From assembly GCA_029212885.1 (NCBI GenBank), contig JARGPC010000001.1:512068-576067 (forward strand): a DNA stretch of 64,000 bases, written 5' to 3'. Below are positions 1-8,342 of this stretch, piece after piece (the stretch's first letter is position 1; every line of letters begins with the position of its first letter). This DNA is from Coxiellaceae bacterium (GTDB lineage Bacteria; Pseudomonadota; Gammaproteobacteria; Coxiellales; Coxiellaceae). A program made the position numbers and the translations under genes. The notes below the pieces were generated by a model that saw only the letters and a program-made list of their open reading frames with translations, was not told the DNA's origin and searched no databases.

Positions 1-1
1 C

Positions 2-688
2 CGCACAATAGCTGCTCATAAATATGGAATCGGGCAAAGTGATTTATTTCATAAAGTACAAGCATCTCTAAAAGGAAAGTCAGGGTTAGATAAGCTGGAT
101 GCTCTAATTCACTCTAGCTTTATTATTAGCTTGAAACCTATGGGGCATAGCAAGAAAGGGATTTACTACAAAGTTATAGACGAATACACTTTGTTTTATT
201 TATCCTGGATAGAACCAATCAGAGAAAGTCTAATGCTAAAAAGCATAAAACGAGGCTATTGGGAGAAACAGCAAAATACCGCAAGTTGGTTCTCTTGGTC
301 TGGATATGCCTTTGAAGCCATATGCTATAAACATATTGCGCAAATTAGTGAATCATTAAAACTTGGCCCTACAGCCATACCATACGCTTGGAGACATGCG
401 CCAAGAACAGACAACTCGAAATCCAAGGGCGCGCAAATCGATCTCCTCTTCGATAGAGCGGACGATGCCATAACACTTTGCGAAATTAAGTGCACTACAA
501 AACCATTTATAATTGATCGTGAATATGCTGAGAAACTACAAAGCAAGGTCGATGTATTCAGAAAAGTGACAGGAACCAAAAAACAAATATTCATCGCTAT
601 GATTTCGGCTAACGGCGTTAAAAACAACAAATACTCAAAAGAATTATTAAGTGCAACAGTTACACTGGAAGATCTATTTTTGACATAA
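2..688 (+). CDS. ATPase C-terminal part, DUF234-like (partial, runs off left edge)
   Basis: The frame is open from base 2, so the first ATG at 131 is internal and the gene starts outside the window. What is visible is the C-terminal half of an archaeal-type AAA ATPase: a winged-helix-like segment (SGLDKLDALIHSSFI, then KKGIYYKVIDEYTLFYLSWI) followed by a DUF234 domain with a PD-(D/E)XK-like core, GAQIDLLFDR then LCEIKCT. The Walker motifs would lie upstream. These proteins are common in bacteria and archaea but their role is unsettled. It is convergent with the MFS gene that follows. Family call is good; function is unknown. Confidence 0.75.
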   Translation, partial: RTIAAHKYGIGQSDLFHKVQASLKGKSGLDKLDALIHSSFIISLKPMGHSKKGIYYKVIDEYTLFYLSWIEPIRESLMLKSIKRGYWEKQQNTASWFSWSGYAFEAICYKHIAQISESLKLGPTAIPYAWRHAPRTDNSKSKGAQIDLLFDRADDAITLCEIKCTTKPFIIDREYAEKLQSKVDVFRKVTGTKKQIFIAMISANGVKNNKYSKELLSATVTLEDLFLT

Positions 689-714
689 CACAATACCTAT
701 ATCAATATAAAAAG

Positions 715-2082
715 CTAAGCAGCGTTCTTAACCACCGTTAACTTTACTCTTTCTTCCGAATCATCCAGCGAGCGATTTTTCATTTCTGGCACCAGCAATG
801 TAGTCAAAATACCCAGCAAGCTAACCACCGACATCATGCCGATAGTAAATGACAAACCATAGGTATGCAGCACATTCGGTAATAGCACGACACCGACGAA
901 TGCACCGACTTTACCCACAGCCGCTGAAATACCATGTGCACGCGCACGAATGCTGGTAGGGTAAATCTCTGAAGGAATTAAGAACGTTGTGGTATTCGGC
1001 CCAAAGTTCGTAAAGAAAAAGCTCATGCCATACAGCGCAATAAAGGCAGGCAAATATGACCGCACTCCAGGGACCAAAGCAATTAACGCAAAACACACAG
1101 CCATCATCACAAATCCAAGCATCTGTACCGTTTTGCGCCCTATTTTATCAACATATTTTGCAGCCATTGCATACCCTGGCACAGCAAACAGCAAAAACAC
1201 CAAAGCTGATGTGAGGGTATGACTCAATAAGGTAGCGTGTGGTGTAATGGCTTTCATGATCAATACGGATGATACACCGTTACCATAAAAAGCAACGTCC
1301 ATTAAAAACCAAGCACCGGCCGTGCCTAATAAATACTTTAACCAACGCTTATTCCATAAGCTGTGTTTTGCATATGCTTGGCGCTGCACTGAATCTTTAA
1401 AACCAGCAAGGTCGCTAACGACTCGGCCCACCTCAACCGGTGTTTTCTTAGACAATAAATAACGCGGTGACTCTTGAATGCGTCGGCGCATAAAGAATAC
1501 TGAAATGGCAGGTATCGCACCAAAGCCAGCTAACAAACGCCATGCAATATGAATCGGGATGTGTGTTGCCAGCATAAATGAGGCTAACAACGGACCCAGC
1601 GTTAGCCCCACCGCCTGCATAGCAAACACTAATAACACCATAAAGCCTCGGTTGGTTCGCGAAGCCGCTTCACTGGCCACCACCGCGCTGGTGGGATAAT
1701 CACCACCAATACCAAAGCCGACAACAATACGCGCAATAAATAACATGGTAAAACTGCTTGAGCACGCCGACATAATGGCGCCAAAAAATAGGATCAGGAT
1801 TTCATAGCCGTACATTTTTTTACGGCCAAGCTTATCGGATAAGAAACCAAAGAAAATGGAACCAAATGCAGCTGCCGCTAATGAGGTTGCATTTAGAATG
1901 GCTAGCTGATGAATACTTAAGTGCCAGATCGGCGCTAAGATGGCGGTGACTACACCTATTATAAAGAGATCATATGCGTCAGTGAAAAAGCCCATGCCAG
2001 CGGTAAAGATCATCTTGAGATGAAAGCGAGAAAACTTCGCCTCATCTAGTGACTTCACCTCAGTCAATGAAACTGTCGACAT
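715..2082 (-). CDS. MFS transporter, phosphate/sugar symporter-like
   Basis: A 455-residue, 12-helix major facilitator in the inner membrane. The first half has the MFS signature FGFLSDKLGRKKMYG, then GFGIGGDYPTSAVVASE, which resembles the GGDYP motif of the Pho84-like phosphate:H+ symporter family, and RRIQESPRYLL in the central loop. I place the start at 2082 rather than 2088: GAGGA at 2089-2093 is six bases upstream of the second ATG and abuts the first. Substrate cannot be fixed from sequence; phosphate, organophosphate or an aromatic acid are all possible. Confidence 0.85.
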   Translation of the reverse strand: MSTVSLTEVKSLDEAKFSRFHLKMIFTAGMGFFTDAYDLFIIGVVTAILAPIWHLSIHQLAILNATSLAAAAFGSIFFGFLSDKLGRKKMYGYEILILFFGAIMSACSSSFTMLFIARIVVGFGIGGDYPTSAVVASEAASRTNRGFMVLLVFAMQAVGLTLGPLLASFMLATHIPIHIAWRLLAGFGAIPAISVFFMRRRIQESPRYLLSKKTPVEVGRVVSDLAGFKDSVQRQAYAKHSLWNKRWLKYLLGTAGAWFLMDVAFYGNGVSSVLIMKAITPHATLLSHTLTSALVFLLFAVPGYAMAAKYVDKIGRKTVQMLGFVMMAVCFALIALVPGVRSYLPAFIALYGMSFFFTNFGPNTTTFLIPSEIYPTSIRARAHGISAAVGKVGAFVGVVLLPNVLHTYGLSFTIGMMSVVSLLGILTTLLVPEMKNRSLDDSEERVKLTVVKNAA

Positions 2083-2344
2083 AAACATTCCTCACCGTTC
2101 TTTACTTGAAGCTAATGTAGCAAGCAGTTGTGACAGGATTATGACGAAGGAATGGTCAAGAAATGCGCTATTTTAAGCCATTGATTATAATGATTTTAAA
2201 CTTATCATGGTAATTCCACGGGGGTTCTATTGGTACAACGCGAGCTTTATAGCGCATAATGAATTCAGCAACAATGGTCAAAAGCGCACCTGACAAAAAG
2301 ATTAACCTTGTTTCTGTAAATAAAACGGTACCAGTGAGACAACA

Positions 2345-3193
2345 ATGAATTATGATCGCCAAATACAAAAGGTTATCGATTTTATCGGTAAACATCTTGA
2401 TGAAAAGCTAACCTTAGATCAGTTAAGTGGCGTTGCATGCTTTTCAAAGTATCACTTCCATCGTTTATTTACAGCTTATACAGGTTTATCGTTACAGCAA
2501 TACATTCGATGGCTACGCCTAAAACGCGCCGCACATCAATTAATTGTTGAAAACCATAAACCCATTATTGAAATTGCAATCGATGCGGGATTTGAATCTC
2601 ATGAAGCTTTTACAAGAGCGTTCAAACAAAGCTGTGGTGTCAGCCCGAGTGAATTTAGATCACAAATGAGCTGGCAAATATGGGAAAAACCACCGTATGA
2701 TTTGCCTAAACAAGGTGAAACACAAATGAAAGTTGAAATTAAAGAAATCAAAGGTAGACGCTTAGCTGCATTCGAACACCGTGGCGACCCTAACAAAATA
2801 GGCGATAGTGTCAATAAGCTCGTCAATTGGGCAAAAGCACAATCGGTAGATTTAAAACCCAAACCAGGCGAAACATTTGGCTTTGCTTATGATGACCCTA
2901 AAGTAACGCCTGCAGATGAATTTCGTTACGATCTTGCCATAACCGTACCTGATCACGTGAAAATTAGTGGTGACGTTGTTGAGAAACAATTACCAGCGGG
3001 TCGCTATGCTTCGGCTATCCACAAAGGGACACGTGAGAATATAGGCGAAACAGTCTATAAATTGTATTGCGATTGGCTACCAAACTCAGGGGAGGAGCTT
3101 GGTGATCTGCCGTGTATTTTCAGTTTCTATAATTTTGAACATGAAGTTGCAGAAACAGAACTGAGGGCAGAATGCTGGCTATTACTTAAATAG
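2345..3193 (+). CDS. AraC-family regulator with GyrI-like effector domain
   Basis: A 282-residue one-component regulator. Residues 1-105 form the AraC double helix-turn-helix (KLTLDQLSGVACFSKYHFHR; then IEIAIDAGFESHEAFTRAFK). Residues 125-282 form a GyrI-like ligand-binding domain (MKVEIKEIKGRRLAAFEHRG at its start), the arrangement seen in Rob-type proteins that sense small amphipathic compounds. It is convergent with ogt, the 3' ends overlapping by 12 bases. The Shine-Dalgarno site is weak. The domain calls are firm; target genes are not visible, although the alkylation-repair pair next door is a possible partner. Confidence 0.88.
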   Translation: MNYDRQIQKVIDFIGKHLDEKLTLDQLSGVACFSKYHFHRLFTAYTGLSLQQYIRWLRLKRAAHQLIVENHKPIIEIAIDAGFESHEAFTRAFKQSCGVSPSEFRSQMSWQIWEKPPYDLPKQGETQMKVEIKEIKGRRLAAFEHRGDPNKIGDSVNKLVNWAKAQSVDLKPKPGETFGFAYDDPKVTPADEFRYDLAITVPDHVKISGDVVEKQLPAGRYASAIHKGTRENIGETVYKLYCDWLPNSGEELGDLPCIFSFYNFEHEVAETELRAECWLLLK

Positions 3194-3733
3194 CTGACAT
3201 TTTTCCAAATTCAAAAGCAGCGCTTTATTATCCATGCCACCGCCAAAGCCAACGAGCTTACCGTTGCCGCCAATCACACGGTGGCATGGAACTATAATAG
3301 GAATCGGATTGCGACCATTTGCCATGCCAACAGCACGCGCTTTATTTTTATCACCCATGCGCTTGGCTTGTTCGCCGTAGGAAATGGTTTCTCCATACGG
3401 GATTTTACTCAGCTGTTGCCAAGCACTGTTTTGAAAAGACGTGCCATTTAACACCAAAGGTAAATCAAAGCTTTTGCGCTTCTGTTGAAAATATCCTGTT
3501 AATTGCTTTTTAGTTTTTTTAATTAATGCATAGTCATCATCGCGTTTTATTTGCTGCAAAATATGCTGACTGGTACTGTGCTTGCCATCTGCATCCCACA
3601 AGATGGCATGCAAACCTTTAGCGGAACACACAATGGTTAGCTGTGATACCGGTGATGGCATCTGGCTGTATACTGCATCGCTGGGTAGATCTTTTATGCC
3701 TCTAGTCGCTTTCATTTTTTCTACCTCACTCAT
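3182..3733 (-). CDS. ogt: Methylated-DNA-protein cysteine methyltransferase
   Basis: Direct-reversal repair protein that moves the methyl group from O6-methylguanine to its own cysteine. The active-site motif PCHRV is present within NPIPIIVPCHRVIGGNG, followed by the usual GFGGGMDNKALLLNLE tail. Length, 183 residues, is typical. The ATG at 3733 overlaps the end of the upstream Ada/AlkA gene by eight bases, indicating translational coupling; a second ATG at 3715 has the better ribosome site (GAGG eight bases upstream) and may be the true start. The two genes together supply the activities of a canonical Ada plus AlkA. Confidence 0.93.
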   Translation of the reverse strand: MSEVEKMKATRGIKDLPSDAVYSQMPSPVSQLTIVCSAKGLHAILWDADGKHSTSQHILQQIKRDDDYALIKKTKKQLTGYFQQKRKSFDLPLVLNGTSFQNSAWQQLSKIPYGETISYGEQAKRMGDKNKARAVGMANGRNPIPIIVPCHRVIGGNGKLVGFGGGMDNKALLLNLEKCQLFK

Positions 3734-5102
3734 CGTTTAATAACAACATCGCTGCATATGCACGCCAGGGCGACCACAACGATGGATTAAGGTTGTATTG
3801 TTTTACCTTTTTTAATAGCTCTAAATCTTTTTCAGGATAAGCATTAGGATTTCCTAATACACGCATGGCAATAAGCTCAACTGTCCATGGACCGATGCCT
3901 TTTATCGCCAATAAATTTTTGCAGGTTTGTTCGTAATCGCCTGTGCCATCTAATATGATCTCGCCATTCGATACAGCTATTGCCAAACCTTTTAGTGCCG
4001 CTATTTTTGTTTGAGTCAAACCCACTGTCGACAGGTCTACTGCCAATATATCCTGTGCTGTAGGAAAATGCTTTTTACCACATAACTCAACCAATTTAAT
4101 TAATGCCGTTCGGGCGCCTTTTACACTAATCTTTTGACCAATGATCGCACGCACTGCCATTTCAAAACCATCAAAGCAACCAGGAATTCTGATGCCGGTT
4201 TGTTTTTTTAATAAAGGTTGTAATTTTGTATCGGCCGATAAGTCATCTGTAATTTTCATTGGGTCGGCATCTAAATCAAACATGCCTCGAATGCTAGCGA
4301 TGATGCCCATGATATTAGTGGTTTTATCTAGCTTGATATTCACTAATAATTTATTCTGATCTGTAAACGTGGCTTTAAACCAACCACTGCAATCACCATA
4401 TACAAACCATCTTTCATAACTGTTATTGTCGACTGCTTCAATGCCGGGCAATGCGCGTCTTTTAAAAAAGGCTAACACCTGCTGCCAATCATACGGCGGC
4501 CTATAGCTCAGCTCTAATTGCAATCCTGAACCTGAATATTCATTTTGTCGCACTGCACTCGGCGTTTGATTAAAACGTTTTTTAAATGCATCATTAAATC
4601 GACGCACTGATTGAAAGCCTGAACTGAATGCAATATCAGTCACTGACATCGATGAGTGGTCTAATAGGTTACGCGCCATGTCTAATTTTTTAAAGGTTAA
4701 TACCGATTGTGGACTAGCGCCCACTTGCTGATAAAACAACTCACGTAACCAACGATCACTGACACCGATTTGTTCTGCAATCGATTGCACTGTCACTTCT
4801 TTATCGCTAATCGCTTCCATTAAACGCACTGCACGTTGTACACAAGCCGAAGTGCCGATCCAAGCGGCTGACCCCGGTGCCGTTTCTGGTCGACACCTTA
4901 AGCAAGGTCGATAGCCGGCCTCTTCCGCTTGCGCCGCATAGGTATAAAAAGTTAAGTTTTCTAATTTAGCTTTACGTGCAGGGCAAGTCGGACGACAATA
5001 AATTTTTGTGGTTTTAACCGCAACAAAAAACGTACCATCAAATCGCTTATCACGCGCTAGATGTGCCTTATAGAATTCATTTTTATCATTACTGGTTATC
5101 AT
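3726..5102 (-). CDS. Ada N-domain / AraC HTH / AlkA DNA glycosylase fusion
   Basis: A 458-residue three-part repair protein. Residues about 1-70 are the Ada metal-binding domain with four cysteines (YCRPTCPARK and RPCLRCRPE), which in Ada takes methyl groups from phosphotriesters. An AraC-type helix-turn-helix follows (VQSIAEQIGVSDRWLRELF; VTDIAFSSGFQSVRRFNDAF). The last 280 residues are an AlkA N-domain and a HhH-GPD glycosylase (LLAIKGIGPWTVELIAMRV) that excises alkylated bases. I prefer ATG 5102 over the upstream TTG at 5132. It is first in an operon with ogt and is likely autoregulated by methylation of the Ada domain. Confidence 0.9.
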   Translation of the reverse strand: MITSNDKNEFYKAHLARDKRFDGTFFVAVKTTKIYCRPTCPARKAKLENLTFYTYAAQAEEAGYRPCLRCRPETAPGSAAWIGTSACVQRAVRLMEAISDKEVTVQSIAEQIGVSDRWLRELFYQQVGASPQSVLTFKKLDMARNLLDHSSMSVTDIAFSSGFQSVRRFNDAFKKRFNQTPSAVRQNEYSGSGLQLELSYRPPYDWQQVLAFFKRRALPGIEAVDNNSYERWFVYGDCSGWFKATFTDQNKLLVNIKLDKTTNIMGIIASIRGMFDLDADPMKITDDLSADTKLQPLLKKQTGIRIPGCFDGFEMAVRAIIGQKISVKGARTALIKLVELCGKKHFPTAQDILAVDLSTVGLTQTKIAALKGLAIAVSNGEIILDGTGDYEQTCKNLLAIKGIGPWTVELIAMRVLGNPNAYPEKDLELLKKVKQYNLNPSLWSPWRAYAAMLLLNDE

Positions 5103-5135
5103 GTGAGCAATGATAGTCTTATCATGAACCAAATA

Positions 5136-6434
5136 CTAGCCATAATCGGATGTGGATTTCACCAGAATATCCGGGCTAAACAATTGTTTTTCTTCATATT
5201 CTCGATAAACCAAGTAATCTTCCTGCATCTGTTGAGGATTTTCATTCACGAAATGCAGGTACCCAGGCGTTGTTGCAATGTCGACGGTCTCACTAAGGTA
5301 CTCATGTTTTTTCAATGAAGTATTAACTGAATAAAACGACGGCAACTGCTCAACAACAGATAAATCCATATTTTTATTTAAATAGCCTGAATTGTTTGAT
5401 TTCATAAATAATCGATAACAATGCTGCTTAAGCTGATATTTTTTATCAGTAGCTTTAAATGCTTCGGGGTCTAAATATGACAACACCATTTGCGATAATT
5501 GACTCAACCCAGTTGCGAGCTCAACTGCTGCTACATCTACACAACCTTGCAGTCGTGCTGCAGCTTCAATTAATACTGGCCCCTGATCGGTTAACATAAT
5601 TTCAAGATGGCCTGGTCCATATTCAATATCCAATGCATTCAGTACCAATTCTGCATAAGCTATTAACGCTTCTACAACAGGATCATCAGGACTAACCAAT
5701 GCCTCTAATAATGATAAATTACTTTTTGTTGGCAAAAGCGTTTTTTCACACCGCCATATATCCGTAAATCGATGATTGCCGTTATTACTAACACTGTTAA
5801 CGATATATTCTGTGCCTGTTAACAAGCGCTGCGCTAACACACCCAAGTTTTTATCACCAAAGATATTGTTTTTGCTTAGGATACAATTAATCGCATTGGC
5901 AATCGCTTCGCTTGATTGACAAAAATAAACACCATCATTGCCAGCACTTTGAATCGGCTTTATCACTGTTATGGCCATATTGTGCTGCGTTAACCACTCT
6001 ATCACCTCATCAACACTGCTTGATTTAATGCATTCAACTGATGGTACATTCGCCGCTTGCAATGCCTTAATCATTTCAAATTTATTAAATCGCGACGCAC
6101 TAAGCTCTGTACTATTCCCCCGAAGGCCCAATATGGAATTGAGCTGATCGGCTACACCCACGCCGCTTTCAGTCCCTGCTACTACAATCTGTGGCCGATA
6201 CAACTTCAGCTGTTCAACAACATCCGATAGCTCATCAGTTATCACTAGATTTACAATAAAGTCACTCAGTTGAAATGAGGCACTAAATATATCTGGAATA
6301 TTGCAATGCGTTTGCACATGCACACATTGAAAACCTTGCTGTTGAAATTTTTGTGCTAAGAATCGTCCCGTTGAATACGCATCAACAATTACTGCTATCT
6401 GCTGCTTTGTCATCTCAGTCGTTTTCTCAGTCAT
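5136..6434 (-). CDS. ATP-grasp domain ligase
   Basis: A 432-residue ATP-grasp enzyme: an N-terminal Rossmann-like preATP domain (IAVIVDAYSTGRFLAQKF), a central ATP-binding part (ITVIKPIQSAGNDGVYFC), and the metal-binding segment GHLEIMLTDQGPVLIEAAARLQG. Its closest look is to the L-amino-acid ligase (BacD-like) and carbamoyl-phosphate-synthase-like branch, which joins a carboxylate to an amine. ATG 6434 is preferred over TTG 6440. It ends 33 bases before the Ada/AlkA gene and could be co-transcribed with it, though no functional link is evident. The product is unknown; a dipeptide or modified amino acid is the family expectation. Confidence 0.75.
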   Translation of the reverse strand: MTEKTTEMTKQQIAVIVDAYSTGRFLAQKFQQQGFQCVHVQTHCNIPDIFSASFQLSDFIVNLVITDELSDVVEQLKLYRPQIVVAGTESGVGVADQLNSILGLRGNSTELSASRFNKFEMIKALQAANVPSVECIKSSSVDEVIEWLTQHNMAITVIKPIQSAGNDGVYFCQSSEAIANAINCILSKNNIFGDKNLGVLAQRLLTGTEYIVNSVSNNGNHRFTDIWRCEKTLLPTKSNLSLLEALVSPDDPVVEALIAYAELVLNALDIEYGPGHLEIMLTDQGPVLIEAAARLQGCVDVAAVELATGLSQLSQMVLSYLDPEAFKATDKKYQLKQHCYRLFMKSNNSGYLNKNMDLSVVEQLPSFYSVNTSLKKHEYLSETVDIATTPGYLHFVNENPQQMQEDYLVYREYEEKQLFSPDILVKSTSDYG

Positions 6435-6559
6435 CAACAATCGTTGAGGCTAACATTGTTGCAGTTACCTCACAACATCATAATGATTGATCCCACCTCG
6501 AACTAAGCACTAGCCAGTATCGGAAATCAATTCAGGCATAAACAAATGATTATGTTTAC

Positions 6560-6623
6560 GACCATTATGACGCGGATTCCATAATAGTCTTGACCATTAT
6601 GGAATCCATGCTATAATAGTCAA
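6560..6623 (+). promoter_or_regulatory. Two tandem 32-bp operator units overlapping the promoter of the 6624 ATPase gene
   Basis: Two adjacent units, 6560-6591 and 6592-6623, each begin GACCATTATG and end with ATAATAGTC plus two bases. Within a unit the two ends form an imperfect palindrome: GAC(C/T)ATTAT arms 12 bases apart. A second, perfect inverted repeat joins the units: GGATTCCATAAT at 6574-6585 and ATTATGGAATCC at 6596-6607. The promoter lies inside: TTGACC at 6590-6595, a 16-base spacer, TATAAT at 6612-6617. The predicted start of transcription falls on or near the ATG at 6624, so the message may be leaderless. A repressor bound here would cover the promoter. Confidence 0.7.
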
Positions 6624-7760
6624 ATGGAAAGATATTTAAAATCATACATTTACACTGACTTACCCGAAAAAATTGTTATTTTAATGGGTCCGCGCCAATG
6701 TGGAAAAACAACACTAGCCAAAGCACTATATGATAGTTACGATTACTTTAATTTTGATGCCCTAGCTGACCGCGAGGCATTACTTAACCAGCAATGGGAT
6801 CGGAATAAAAAACTTATCATATTTGATGAGTTGCACAAAATGAACAACTGGAAACAATGGTTAAAAGGCTTATACGATACCCAAGGCATTCCTCCCGAAT
6901 ACATAGTGACTGGCAGCGCAAAAATGAGCGCCTTTAAAAAAACGGGGGACTCCTTAGCCGGCAGACACTTTCAGTTTCGCTTACACCCATTTGACCTGAA
7001 AGAGCTGCATCAATTTACCAACGACTCGCCAGAGAAGCTGTTTGAACAGCTATGGGCATGCAGCGGATTCCCAGAGCCCTTTATCAAAGGAACGCAACAA
7101 TATTATAAGCGCTGGCGCACAACACACCTCGACCTTATTCTGAAAGAAGACCTACCTGATTTAGCGACCGTACAAGATATTAACAGCATAGAAAATCTTA
7201 TCCTGCTATTAAAAAATCGTGTCGGTGGCAGTGTTTCCTACAGCAATCTTGCCAGAGACCTGCAAAAGGATATCAATACGGTAAAACGCTGGCTGATTTT
7301 ATTAGAAAATCTCTACATTATTTATCGCGTCACACCCTACTCAAAAAATATTGCGCGATCCCTACTAAAAGAACCTAAATTTTATTTTTATGACCATAAT
7401 TATGCAGAGAACGATGATGGCGCAAAGCTCGAAAATATCGCTGCTAACGCACTGAAAAAAGAATGCCATTTACTGCATGACACACAGGGCATCAATGCCC
7501 AATTATATTACCTTCGCACCAAAGACGGAAAAGAGATAGATTTTTTAGTCACCATAGATAACGCCCCCTCACACATGATTGAGATCAAAACATCGGATAA
7601 CAAGCCACACCAAGCATTTAAGCATTTTGAAAAATTCTTACCACACACTTCGCAACTGCAGTTAGTGCAAAATCTCAAACGAGAAAGCAGCACGCCAAGC
7701 GCGCTGGAAATCAGGCGCTTAATTCCATGGCTTTCTCAACTTGATTTATCAGCAAAGTAA
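6624..7760 (+). CDS. AAA ATPase, AAA_14/DUF4143 family
   Basis: A 378-residue protein with Walker A GPRQCGKTTL near residue 25, Walker B LIIFDELHK, a sensor-like IVTGSAK, a mid-protein winged-helix segment (GGSVSYSNLARDLQKDINTVKRWL), and the C-terminal DUF4143 nuclease-like core GKEIDFLVTIDN...MIEIKTS. The family is widespread and uncharacterised. No ribosome site precedes the ATG, in keeping with a leaderless message from the promoter at 6590-6617. One of three complete members in the window (also 13507 and 28311). Confidence 0.85.
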   Translation: MERYLKSYIYTDLPEKIVILMGPRQCGKTTLAKALYDSYDYFNFDALADREALLNQQWDRNKKLIIFDELHKMNNWKQWLKGLYDTQGIPPEYIVTGSAKMSAFKKTGDSLAGRHFQFRLHPFDLKELHQFTNDSPEKLFEQLWACSGFPEPFIKGTQQYYKRWRTTHLDLILKEDLPDLATVQDINSIENLILLLKNRVGGSVSYSNLARDLQKDINTVKRWLILLENLYIIYRVTPYSKNIARSLLKEPKFYFYDHNYAENDDGAKLENIAANALKKECHLLHDTQGINAQLYYLRTKDGKEIDFLVTIDNAPSHMIEIKTSDNKPHQAFKHFEKFLPHTSQLQLVQNLKRESSTPSALEIRRLIPWLSQLDLSAK

Positions 7761-7775
7761 AACGTCTTGGCTGTG

Positions 7776-8261
7776 TTACACAGCTGGTTTGTAGGCGCTG
7801 CAACTCAACGTGTTGGTTTTACCATCGAAAACGAGATTAACGCCTGATGCCCCTGGACCTTGATTAACAGGCACAGTAAAAGTTACCGCCGTATAATCTT
7901 GCAGGCCGCCATTAAAAGTGCGGACACTGCTTTTTACTGCATAAGGATAAGCACCACAGGATTTTTTATCCACGATTAATGTTCGGTCCCATCGTAATAA
8001 GGCCGTTACTTTCGTGTATTTAGGCGGGGCTTGATATTCAAAGCTTTTAATCAGACGCACGGTATCTTCTTTTGGCGACATTTGTGCGCAAGTTACCTTA
8101 TGTATACGATCATAGCCAACACACAGCAACGGAATATTCAGTGGAGAGTCAACACGCTGTATGCTGACATGCACCGTGCTTGAGGTGACTAACTCTGCTA
8201 GCAGAGGTGATACAAACAAACACAGAAAAAACGCCAATCCAATTTTATATAATCGAGCCAT
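7776..8261 (-). CDS. Exported protein of unknown function
   Basis: I do not recognise the family. Starting at ATG 8261 gives 161 residues with a classic signal peptide (MARLYKIGLAFFLCLFVSPLLAE); GGAG/GAGG lies at good spacing upstream, so the longer frame from 8321 is unlikely. The mature part is beta-rich and has four cysteines (LLCVGYD, VTCAQM, KSCGAY, LSCSAY), which suggests two disulfides in the periplasm or outside the cell. It is convergent with the ATPase gene at 6624. Nothing nearby hints at a role. Confidence 0.7.
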   Translation of the reverse strand: MARLYKIGLAFFLCLFVSPLLAELVTSSTVHVSIQRVDSPLNIPLLCVGYDRIHKVTCAQMSPKEDTVRLIKSFEYQAPPKYTKVTALLRWDRTLIVDKKSCGAYPYAVKSSVRTFNGGLQDYTAVTFTVPVNQGPGASGVNLVFDGKTNTLSCSAYKPAV

Positions 8262-8342
8262 CAAACACCTCTCCTTCAGAAATTCGCCGCTGATCATAGG
8301 GAAAAACGCGGCAATTAACAAGGAGGCTATGACTCTACCGCA

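Noticed and set aside
2168-2395. Minus-strand 75-residue hydrophobic frame before the AraC-type gene
   Set aside because: It starts inside the AraC gene, has no ribosome site, and matches no family I know; probably chance.
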